Origin: Lentisphaerota bacterium
GTDB lineage: Bacteria; Verrucomicrobiota; Kiritimatiellia; UBA8416; JAIOPI01
DNA length: 64,000 bases
Direction: 5' to 3'
NCBI GenBank assembly: GCA_021413965.1
Contig: JAIOPI010000040.1
Coordinates: forward strand, 1 to 64,000
A program made the translations under genes and the position numbers. A model generated the notes under the pieces. It had not been told where the DNA came from. It did no database searches and saw only the letters and a program-made list of their open reading frames with translations. Within the stretch, counting starts at the first letter, position 1. Every line of letters begins with the position of its first letter. Positions 57,801 through 64,000 of this stretch are shown one piece after another.

Positions 57801-60476
57801 ATGAAAACAACTCGGGGCGGACACCTTCTTTCAGTCGTTCTGCTCGCAACAGCATCCTTGATCGCGTTTGGGACAATGTCCGCATCTGCGTATTACACCG
57901 TCCCGTCAGAGATAACCCTACACCCCGATCAGCAATTGCCGACAGGTTGGCAGTGGCATCTATCCTGGAGAACCTACGACAACCAGCAGACTGGTAGCGG
58001 CGCATCTGGAAGCGATTCAGCACTTCTTGCTCCCTGTAACTGCTACCACTATACGCCGGGTGGCGACTCGGACGTTGTCGATGTCAACATCACATTGACC
58101 CTAACATCACACAGCGGCACCACCACAGAGGCCACGATGACTTACGGGCCTACGCACATTAAGGCCTACTTCAACATCTACATGCAGGTTGCAGCATCTG
58201 GGACGATTGCGTACTCCGGAACGCAAACGGGGCAGATACAGATCGTCGCGAGTAACAGCAGCTATGGCCAAAGCCAGTGGATATCCGGCCCTGGGACGTT
58301 CACGTTTTCAGCACTCCAGAACTACCAGACGTATTCTTTTACTGCATTTCGGGATTCCAACGGCAACGGGGTGATGAACACATGGGAAGCAAGGGGTTCC
58401 TTTTCCGGAAATCCGCGTCGACTATCAGGAAGCGCTTCAAGCATTAACATGACGCTGACAGACCCCACGGTAGATACGGATAGAGACGGGCTAACCGACT
58501 ACTTCGAGGTCTACACGTCGCACACCAATCCAACAAAGGCAGATAGCGATAATGACCAGATGCCGGACGGTTGGGAGGTCGCGCATGCTCTGGACCCGCT
58601 TATCGATAACGCAATAGGTGATCCGGATTTCGACTTCCTCTCCAACTTGGGAGAGTACCAAGGAGGCTCAGATCCTCACAATCGCGATACGGACGACGAT
58701 GGACTAGCCGACGGTGAAGAGGTTCATACTTACCATAGCGATCCGACGAGGACGGACACGGATGGCGACGGGTTGAGTGATGGACAAGAGGTTCAGGTCC
58801 ATCACTGTGATCCGACAAAGGCCGACTCAGACGGCGATGGGACGAGTGATGGAGTGGAGATCAGCGCTGGGACGGACCCGAACAATAGGGCCTCTTTTCC
58901 AGTAAGTGCGCTGTCAGGCAGAGTCACATACTCCGGGTCGCAGATCGGTGTCATTCGCGTCGTAGCGGCAAGCTCATCGAATGCGTGGAACGCCTCCTGC
59001 TGGGCCGTCATAACAAACGCTGGCGCCTACGTCATTGTAGGGCCACCGACGTTGACAAACTACTGGATCAAGGCACATCGAGACTCCAACACAAATGGGG
59101 TATGTGAGTTCTGGGAAGCGTGGGGGAGCTATGCCCTAAACCCGATCTATCTGACGAATAGTAGTACCGGCGTTGATATTGTGCTGAGTGATCCTGATAC
59201 GGACAGTGACGGAATGCCAGACTGGTGGGAAGTGGCCTATTTCGGTGGCACTAACAGGACTGACGCTAGTGATGCCGACACTGATGGGCTAAACAATCGC
59301 GATGAGTTCTTGCATGGAACCGATCCAACGCGCGCGGACACGGATGCGGATGGACTATCTGATGGTGACGAGGTGCACGGCACTCATACCGATCCTCACA
59401 ATCGCGATACGGATGGCGATGGACTGTCCGACGGGCAAGAGGTGAATACCTACCACAGCGATCCCACAACAACTGACACAGATGACGATGGTTTGGGAGA
59501 CGGACAGGAGGTAAACGTCTACAACACCGACTTGAATTCCCCTGACACAGACGGAGATTCTTTGACCGACGGACAAGAGATAAACACGTACCACAGCAAT
59601 CCGAAGAATACGGACACTGACGGCGACGGGGTGACTGACGGGCAAGAGGTTAACACCTACCACAGCGATCCGACGAAGACCGACACGGATGGGGATGGGT
59701 TGAGTGATGGGCAAGAAGTGAACACCTACCGTACCGATCCGACAAAGACCGACACGGATGAGGACGGGTTGAGCGATTCTGTGGAAGTCCAGTCTTACCA
59801 CACTGATCCAAGTAGCGCAGATACAGATGGCGATGGGCTCTCCGATGGGCAAGAGGTGAATACCCATCATACGAACCCGAACCTGACGGACTCTGATAGG
59901 GATGGAATGCCGGATGGCTGGGAAGCCGCGCACAGTCTGGACCCGCTGGCGAATGATGCGGGTGTGGACACAGACGGAGATGGCCTGCCCAATCTTGCAG
60001 AATATCAACACGGGGCTGATCCCGACAATGTTGATACGGACAGTGATGGCATGAATGATGGATACGAGGTTGTCGTCTACCAGACAAATCCGACAAATCC
60101 GGACACGGATTCGGACGGGGTGAACGATTGGGCAGAAGTTAGCACCCATCACACTGATCCAAATAGAGGCGACTCTGACGAGGACGGGATGAACGACGGA
60201 AACGAACTCATCGCCGGCACAAACCCCACGAATAGATTCAGCGTGTTTCGAATTACAGCAGCCGAGTGCCTCTCCATCGAGAGTCAGAAGATTGTTTCGT
60301 GGAGCAGTGTCACCGGACGGTACTACAGGCTAGAGCGATCAACAAATTTGGCACTCGGTTACACTGACGTTGTGAAGTCCATCATACCCGCCCATCCGCC
60401 GCTCAATACTGAAACCGACTTGTATATACAGGGGGCAGGTCCCTGCTTCTACAGGGTGAGCGTGTTTCTTCGATAG
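57801..60476 (+). CDS. large secreted type-3 thrombospondin-repeat protein
   Basis: An 891-aa protein with a signal peptide (about 1-30, LLSVVLLATASLIAFGTMSA). Two beta-sandwich-like stretches follow (about 35-215 and 370-455, the latter after 'YSGSQIGVIRVVAAS'). Most of the rest is calcium-binding TSP3-type repeats of about 22 aa (DTDGDGLSDGQEVNTYHSDP). The last 70 aa ('VTGRYYRLERSTNLALGYTD', '...GPCFYRVSVFLR') form a beta module common at the C-terminus of such proteins in Kiritimatiellota and Verrucomicrobiota. It is probably exported and rigid when calcium is bound; the ligand is unknown. Confidence 0.85.
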   Translation: MKTTRGGHLLSVVLLATASLIAFGTMSASAYYTVPSEITLHPDQQLPTGWQWHLSWRTYDNQQTGSGASGSDSALLAPCNCYHYTPGGDSDVVDVNITLTLTSHSGTTTEATMTYGPTHIKAYFNIYMQVAASGTIAYSGTQTGQIQIVASNSSYGQSQWISGPGTFTFSALQNYQTYSFTAFRDSNGNGVMNTWEARGSFSGNPRRLSGSASSINMTLTDPTVDTDRDGLTDYFEVYTSHTNPTKADSDNDQMPDGWEVAHALDPLIDNAIGDPDFDFLSNLGEYQGGSDPHNRDTDDDGLADGEEVHTYHSDPTRTDTDGDGLSDGQEVQVHHCDPTKADSDGDGTSDGVEISAGTDPNNRASFPVSALSGRVTYSGSQIGVIRVVAASSSNAWNASCWAVITNAGAYVIVGPPTLTNYWIKAHRDSNTNGVCEFWEAWGSYALNPIYLTNSSTGVDIVLSDPDTDSDGMPDWWEVAYFGGTNRTDASDADTDGLNNRDEFLHGTDPTRADTDADGLSDGDEVHGTHTDPHNRDTDGDGLSDGQEVNTYHSDPTTTDTDDDGLGDGQEVNVYNTDLNSPDTDGDSLTDGQEINTYHSNPKNTDTDGDGVTDGQEVNTYHSDPTKTDTDGDGLSDGQEVNTYRTDPTKTDTDEDGLSDSVEVQSYHTDPSSADTDGDGLSDGQEVNTHHTNPNLTDSDRDGMPDGWEAAHSLDPLANDAGVDTDGDGLPNLAEYQHGADPDNVDTDSDGMNDGYEVVVYQTNPTNPDTDSDGVNDWAEVSTHHTDPNRGDSDEDGMNDGNELIAGTNPTNRFSVFRITAAECLSIESQKIVSWSSVTGRYYRLERSTNLALGYTDVVKSIIPAHPPLNTETDLYIQGAGPCFYRVSVFLR
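59260..60225 (+). repeat. tandem ~66-bp coding repeats (TSP3 units)
   Basis: The DNA repeats with a period near 66 bp, with near-identical parts such as GATGGGCAAGAGGTGAA and CCTACCACAGCGATCC. Copies encode D-x-D-x-D-G-L-S-D loops. A shorter group of three or four copies lies at 58471-58890. Identical segments point to recent expansion. Confidence 0.8.
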
Positions 60477-60930
60477 TGAGATGGCAGGTGAAATGCATCT
60501 TCGGCCAACGGTTTGAATGGAATCGCAACTCAACGTATATCCATATCTGAATAGCTAATCATTCAGTTCAGCCGGGTACACGCAACGACATATTGGGTCA
60601 ACCGGTGCCCGCATAGACGCGGATCCATTTGGCCTGTCTCTTGCCTGACTTGTTGCTTGGAGCATGGACTACCGTAGGAGCGCCCACGGTGTTGCCTGCT
60701 CCAAGGATACTGTCGGGAGAGGTTCACACCTGCGCCGCGAACGTCGCGCAGCCGGGAGCCGCATTTCGTGGCCTTCCCTGCCTTCGCTTGTTCGATCCCG
60801 TCTATCGACCCCCTGCATTCCATCTCGCCGCGCACTGGCGCACGTGGCTCTTAAACAAGTGGAGAGGCAGTTCCCCAGATGGGGTTTTCTGAAGAACCCA
60901 CCGGAACACTCTCCTGCCCGCCTTGTTACG
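60477..60930. other. intergenic region, possible gene remnant only
   Basis: No intact gene is seen. On the minus strand between about 60735 and 60611 a 40-codon open stretch ending GKRQAKWIRVYAGTG reads like a natural C-terminus but has no start, so it may be a decayed gene. No strong hairpin. Confidence 0.35.
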
Positions 60931-61494
60931 CTACTTGTCGAACAACCGGGCGAGTGTGAAGGCACGCATTCCACACTCCCCTGCGACCCTGTCCATATGC
61001 GCATGCGATGCGTACGCCGTGAAACAGAAGAAGATCACTGGGACGTGGGGACCAAGGTAGTCCATCTGAGTCCTTGTGGAATCTCCTGTGTCTTCGTATG
61101 CGGGTTCGCGGGCGGCTCGCCGAAGACCTGCGGGGGAGAAGTTGCCTTTGACATTCACGGCAGCGCAACAGCACGCCGTGGGAAGGAGCGGGTAGCCATT
61201 GGGAGGATGAGATGCTGGGGGCCAGCCCGCAGGTGGTGGCCTGTGGACGACGACATCCCATGAGCGGGATTGGAGCGACTGATCATCCAGTCCGGTGAGT
61301 TGCGAGTGTGAGCATTGCCATTCTGGCAAGCACTCTTGCACGAGCCGCGATATCCGGGCTTCGAGCCACGGTCCATATACAAAACCGTGAAGAGACCCGG
61401 CCGTCACTGCCATCGCATTCCGACACAGTTCCACTGTCTCGTTGTCGGAGACCCCGTCCAGGTCAATTTCATACAGATGTCTGGGTTGGTACAT
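60931..61494 (-). CDS. DUF6602-like protein, 187 aa
   Basis: ATG at 61494 (MYQPRHLYEIDLDGVSDNET) with GAGG seven bases upstream. The middle has the DUF6602 spacing 'SWDVVVHRPP ... YPLLP ... AAVNVKGNFSPAGLRRA', where related proteins have D...EVKT of a PD-(D/E)XK fold. Here the Glu is Asn (NVKG), so the site is probably inactive. The C-terminal part is 'VPVIFFCFTAYASHAHMDRV'. It precedes no operon partner. Confidence 0.5.
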   Translation of the reverse strand: MYQPRHLYEIDLDGVSDNETVELCRNAMAVTAGSLHGFVYGPWLEARISRLVQECLPEWQCSHSQLTGLDDQSLQSRSWDVVVHRPPPAGWPPASHPPNGYPLLPTACCCAAVNVKGNFSPAGLRRAAREPAYEDTGDSTRTQMDYLGPHVPVIFFCFTAYASHAHMDRVAGECGMRAFTLARLFDK

Positions 61495-61562
61495 GGCATT
61501 ACCTCGTGGATTGAACTTGTACACTGACGCTCCGGCGGCCCTCCTGCATCCCTCGATAGCGG

Positions 61563-62159
61563 TCACTTGCCGGCGGACTGAGTGCGGCGGATGGTCTCCA
61601 GCATAATTGGAAGGACACGCGCATAGGCCTCTGCGGGATGATCGAAATTGCTTCCCGTCACGTAGAGGCTGCAGGTTTCCTCGGCTGGGTGGCTGCCCCA
61701 TGGGGCTGGAGTCACGAGTTGCTTGGTGAGGAAGGCGAGGATGTCGGCCACCGCCTGCTCATTCGTGAGGTCCGTCAAATCGACGAGGAGTGTCGATTCG
61801 GCGCGTGACCGCCCCCTGGGTGGAGTCTGTCCAGGTTTGGGAGTTACGTGATCCGTGCGCATGAGTTGGTTGGACAGCCAGGTGAGGTCGTGGTCACCGT
61901 GGCTGCAAACAAAGATAATGATGCCATCCGAGAGGATTAGATTCTGCCTGATGCATTCCCTGATGGCCTCGTCCATGCCGTTCGGTGAGTCCGGCACGGA
62001 AACCGGAGTGAGCTGGTAATGCTTTCTGGATCCGGCAATTTCGGCCTTGGTTGCCGGCGGACACCAGCCGCTGTACTCAATCCCGCAAGCGATCGCCGCA
62101 TCGAGGGCCGCCTGCTCCGTGCCCACCGCCCCTCCGGAGATGATCTGTTGAATGCGCAT
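61563..62159 (-). CDS. putative molybdenum-carrier / YpsA-like Rossmann protein
   Basis: A 198-aa protein starting MRIQQIISGGAVGTEQAALD, then AAIACGIEYSGWCPPATKAE and a KHYQLTPVS segment, then DGIIIFV. This is the pattern of the putative molybdenum carrier family (GGQTGxDxxAL..A...G...gGWCP.gR.aEdG.....Y.L), which has a Rossmann fold and nucleotide-binding character. The usual 'GGQTG' is GGAVG here. The molybdenum link is traditional and weak. It stands alone on the minus strand. Confidence 0.8.
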   Translation of the reverse strand: MRIQQIISGGAVGTEQAALDAAIACGIEYSGWCPPATKAEIAGSRKHYQLTPVSVPDSPNGMDEAIRECIRQNLILSDGIIIFVCSHGDHDLTWLSNQLMRTDHVTPKPGQTPPRGRSRAESTLLVDLTDLTNEQAVADILAFLTKQLVTPAPWGSHPAEETCSLYVTGSNFDHPAEAYARVLPIMLETIRRTQSAGK

Positions 62160-62351
62160 GGCTTAGTTAGGCACGCCGACGAGTCTACGGAATAGCGAGC
62201 GGGGTGTGAACACCAAACCAACCATCAGCAGCGCGTTGCCGACAATCGGGCTCCGAACCGACCGGCATCCTTTCCTCGCATAGGCTGCATCCGACGACAA
62301 CGACGCTACGCTGGCAAGACCGCTTAAACACAATCACTGTCTAATGTGCAC

Positions 62352-62395
62352 CGGGCCCGTCTTGCCTACCGGCAGGGCGGGCCTGTTGCTTTTGT
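62352..62395 (+). terminator. leader hairpin upstream of the gene at 62416
   Basis: CGGGCCCG (62352-62359) pairs with CGGGCCTG (62378-62385, one G-U), with an inner GCC/GGC pair, and TTGCTTTTG follows. CTTAAAC lies 27 bp upstream. The rest of 62160-62351 holds no gene. Confidence 0.65.
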
Positions 62396-62415
62396 AAACC
62401 CAAAGGAGGTCCAAC

Positions 62416-62793
62416 GTGACACGTACGCTGCCCGACCGCGGCCAGCCCAGCCCGCGCTACCGTCATCTGGGCATGTGGAACTACAGCCTGGGGCCGAACA
62501 GCCCAATACCTGGCCAACGGCTGCAGGTCTACATCCTGGACCAAGCCGGTGAGATCATTCGGTGCTTCGAGCAGATCGAGGGCCGGTGCATCGACCCGGG
62601 CTACGTGGACTTCTTTGAAAGCCACCACTGCCGGCCGGCCCTGCACGAGATGCCGATCGTCGACATCGATTATGACGGCCAAATCGCGGCGGTCCTGTGC
62701 CCGCACTTCACGCAGAGCATGGGCATGAAGATTTATCTCAAGCTGCTGGGCGAGTGGGTTAACCGGTGGGGCAAGCCGGAGTACGCGCTATGA
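62416..62793 (+). CDS. hypothetical protein, 125 aa
   Basis: GTG start with a near-perfect AAGGAGGT five bases upstream. The protein is soluble, with 'YRHLGMWNYSLGPNSPIPGQ' and later 'MPIVDIDYDGQIAAVLCPHF'; no family is recognised. The next gene starts inside its stop. Confidence 0.65.
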   Translation: MTRTLPDRGQPSPRYRHLGMWNYSLGPNSPIPGQRLQVYILDQAGEIIRCFEQIEGRCIDPGYVDFFESHHCRPALHEMPIVDIDYDGQIAAVLCPHFTQSMGMKIYLKLLGEWVNRWGKPEYAL

Positions 62794-63113
62794 TCGGCTG
62801 TAACTGCGAGACCGATGGCCAGCGCTATGTGTGCTGTGCGTGCTGCGGGGCGTACGTGGTCGAGGGTGAGTTCGAGGCCCACCGCCATTCCTGTGCGGGC
62901 CGTACCCACCCGCTCAAGGAACTGGAAATCGTGCTCAATGCGGGCGTGTACCACCTGGACTCGGGTGTAGATGGCGGGACGGACAATGCCTGCGATTGCC
63001 TGCGGGACGCGGCTGAGATCCTGAACGCGTACTTCCAGCAGCTGGGCTTCGACGACAGCGGGAACCCGCCGGCGGAACTGGCGGAGGCTGAACGGCGCAT
63101 AAGGCGCATTTAA
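62790..63113 (+). CDS. cysteine-rich hypothetical protein, 107 aa
   Basis: ATG overlaps the previous stop (ATGA). The N-terminal 40 aa contain seven or more Cys/His (CNCETDGQRYVCCACCGAYV, then HRHSC), so a zinc-binding module; the C-terminal 60 aa are helical (AEILNAYFQQLGF). No family recognised. Confidence 0.62.
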   Translation: MIGCNCETDGQRYVCCACCGAYVVEGEFEAHRHSCAGRTHPLKELEIVLNAGVYHLDSGVDGGTDNACDCLRDAAEILNAYFQQLGFDDSGNPPAELAEAERRIRRI

Positions 63114-63131
63114 CAACCGTGGAAAGCAAAC

Positions 63132-63168
63132 AGCGGCCTGTTCCAGCGATGGGGCAGGCCGCTTCTCA
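63132..63168 (+). terminator. leader hairpin / intrinsic terminator
   Basis: AGCGGCCTG (63132-63140) pairs perfectly with CAGGCCGCT (63155-63163), 14-nt loop, TCTCATT follows. TTTAACAAC at 63110 lies upstream, as before the hairpin at 45922. It lies 20 bp before the gene at 63183. Confidence 0.7.
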
Positions 63169-63182
63169 TTGGAGGGCCGTTC

Positions 63183-63386
63183 ATGAAGTCATGTTTCATT
63201 GTGATGGTGCATGCTGACCGCTCGCCCCTGCTGTTGGGCCCGATGTCGCCCGAAATTCGGGGCCAGCACCTGCGGGAACTGCATGCCCGTCACCCGGAGG
63301 CCGGGCTGCACGAACTGGATCTTGAGGCCCGTACCGTAAAGCGCGTTGGGGTACGGGTGAGCAGATGCCTGGAGGAGGCTGCATGA
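63183..63386 (+). CDS. small hypothetical protein, 67 aa
   Basis: GGAGGG precedes the ATG by seven bases. It begins MKSCFIVMVHADRSPLLLGP and is soluble. No family. The next gene overlaps its stop. Confidence 0.6.
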   Translation: MKSCFIVMVHADRSPLLLGPMSPEIRGQHLRELHARHPEAGLHELDLEARTVKRVGVRVSRCLEEAA

Positions 63387-63663
63387 AACTAACCGAGATC
63401 ATGAACCGGGCGGCACAGGCCTGCCCCGACGAATACATCCTGCGGTTCTGGGATGAACAGAGGCAGTGTGCCGTTCCCTGTGAAGGCGCGGGGATTCACT
63501 TGCGAGTTTCATCGCGTGGGAGCTGTATGAGACGTACGACCCCGAGGTGAGTGACGAGGAGCAGATCGACCAGGCGATCCATGTCATGGAAAACGCGGCA
63601 AACGAACTCCGGGGTGTCGTCCAGGCGCTGGAAGGCCTGAAGGCGGAAAGGAAGGTGGCGTGA
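63383..63663 (+). pseudogene. frameshifted small hypothetical gene, about 93 codons
   Basis: The first frame reads MKLTEIMNRAAQACPDEYIL up to about 63495. After the GGGG at 63490-63493 it loses sense and stops at 63550. The other frame continues as SLASFIAWELYETYDPEVSD and AANELRGVVQALEGL to a TGA at 63661-63663. That is the expected helical second half. One missing G would explain it. It could be a true mutation or a sequencing error. Confidence 0.55.
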
Positions 63664-63881
63664 TGGCGGGGATGAGCGACGGTGAGTATATCAGACAGGG
63701 CGGGCTGTGTTGCCCGTACTGTGGCAGTCACAAGATCGAGGCCGAGTGCGCACCCGTGGTGGAGACGCGGGAAGCCTGGCAGGACGTGGCGTGCTGTGAC
63801 TGTGGTCGGGCGTGGCGGGACCGGTATGACCTGGTGGGGTACGAGGATCTTAAGCCTGGTCAGCTGCGCCGGGCGGCTTAA
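63663..63881 (+). CDS. zinc-ribbon protein, 72 aa
   Basis: The ATG overlaps the TGA of the preceding frame. CCPYC (about 16-20) and CCDC (about 44-47) form one zinc ribbon, with 'AWRDRYDLVGYED' after it. Its start position supports the reading that the preceding gene ends at 63663. Confidence 0.65.
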   Translation: MAGMSDGEYIRQGGLCCPYCGSHKIEAECAPVVETREAWQDVACCDCGRAWRDRYDLVGYEDLKPGQLRRAA

Positions 63882-64000
63882 ATCCCAGGACGCTTAAATA
63901 GCGACAGAACGGGGCGTAGAACGGGTCGGTGGCATCCGACGGGGTGTCCCCCCGGCCTTTGCTTGATCGGGCTTAAATTAAGGCGCAGGGACGCTTGTAT
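63876..64000 (+). promoter_or_regulatory. intergenic end region with three GCTTAAAT repeats and hairpins
   Basis: GCTTAAAT occurs at 63876-63883, 63892-63899 and 63971-63978. The last is followed after 17 nt by TTGTAT, the same spacing as the CTTAAT/TATAAC elements. GTCGG/CCGAC (63925-63940) and GGGG/CCCC stems precede CGGCCTTTGC. Likely a terminator plus promoter for a gene beyond the window. Confidence 0.45.

Noticed and set aside
59260..60225. Regular direct repeats as a CRISPR array
   Set aside because: The repeats are in frame, encode calcium-binding loops, have no unique spacers, and no cas genes are present.
1..64000. tRNA or rRNA genes
   Set aside because: I found no cloverleaf with a conserved TTCRANY arm and no rRNA-like stretch by eye; a tRNAscan-SE run would settle it.

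Overview
The window is a GC-rich bacterial accessory region, with no rRNA, tRNA, ribosomal-protein or core-metabolism genes. The host is most likely a member of the Kiritimatiellota/Verrucomicrobiota group. The evidence is the large secreted protein at 57801-60476, whose aspartate-rich type-3 thrombospondin-like repeats and C-terminal 'YRLERSTNL...' module are typical of that lineage. This is an inference from protein style, not a phylogenetic placement.

Left part (1-11.4 kb): small membrane and hypothetical genes, an OGG-fold DNA glycosylase-like gene, a YbjN-like gene, an apparently ORF-less class C group II intron, a minimal ABC/SMC-type ATPase broken by an in-frame TAG, a tiny zinc ribbon and a WYL regulator. 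Divergent from the regulator is a five-gene run: ClpX-like AAA+ ATPase, two small membrane proteins, SbcD-like nuclease and SbcC-like ATPase.

Defence core (11.5-22.8 kb): a tight operon with a Z1-domain SF2 helicase, a DUF4420-type PD-(D/E)XK protein, a MutL/MORC-like GHKL ATPase and two unassigned proteins. Facing it are an EcoRII-like restriction endonuclease and a Dcm-like C5 methyltransferase, and then a divergent vsr gene. A 171-bp near-perfect palindrome lies between the two arms and contains the endonuclease stop codon.

Middle (22.8-42 kb): single genes and short operons typical of a defence or integration island. They include a trypsin-like protease, an HExxH protein, two DUF2779 nucleases (one paired with a PcfJ-like gene), a double Lar-like zinc protein, a BCS1-like AAA ATPase, a tyrosine recombinase, a frameshifted nuclease, a clamp-like protein beside a 3'-truncated DEDD exonuclease, and a minus-strand operon of macro-domain, GNAT, TspO and zinc-ribbon genes. 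Several genes here are visibly broken.

Right part (42-64 kb): many short, overlapping genes resembling a large plasmid, integrative element or phage. They encode a DnaN-like clamp with a C-terminal extension, a RecB/Cas4-like nuclease, C39-like peptidases, DUF6504-like, DUF3150, DUF1257-DUF2997, RadC/MPN and zinc ribbons. A minus-strand module of GYF protein, 814-aa protein and calcium-repeat/C39-like protein is of unknown function. Strong stem-loops repeatedly precede gene starts here. A promoter-like motif (CTTAAT, 17 nt, TATAAC, inside TTTCGCGTTATAAC) occurs at 32.27, 42.13 and 42.19 kb, linking the recombinase region to the clamp region.
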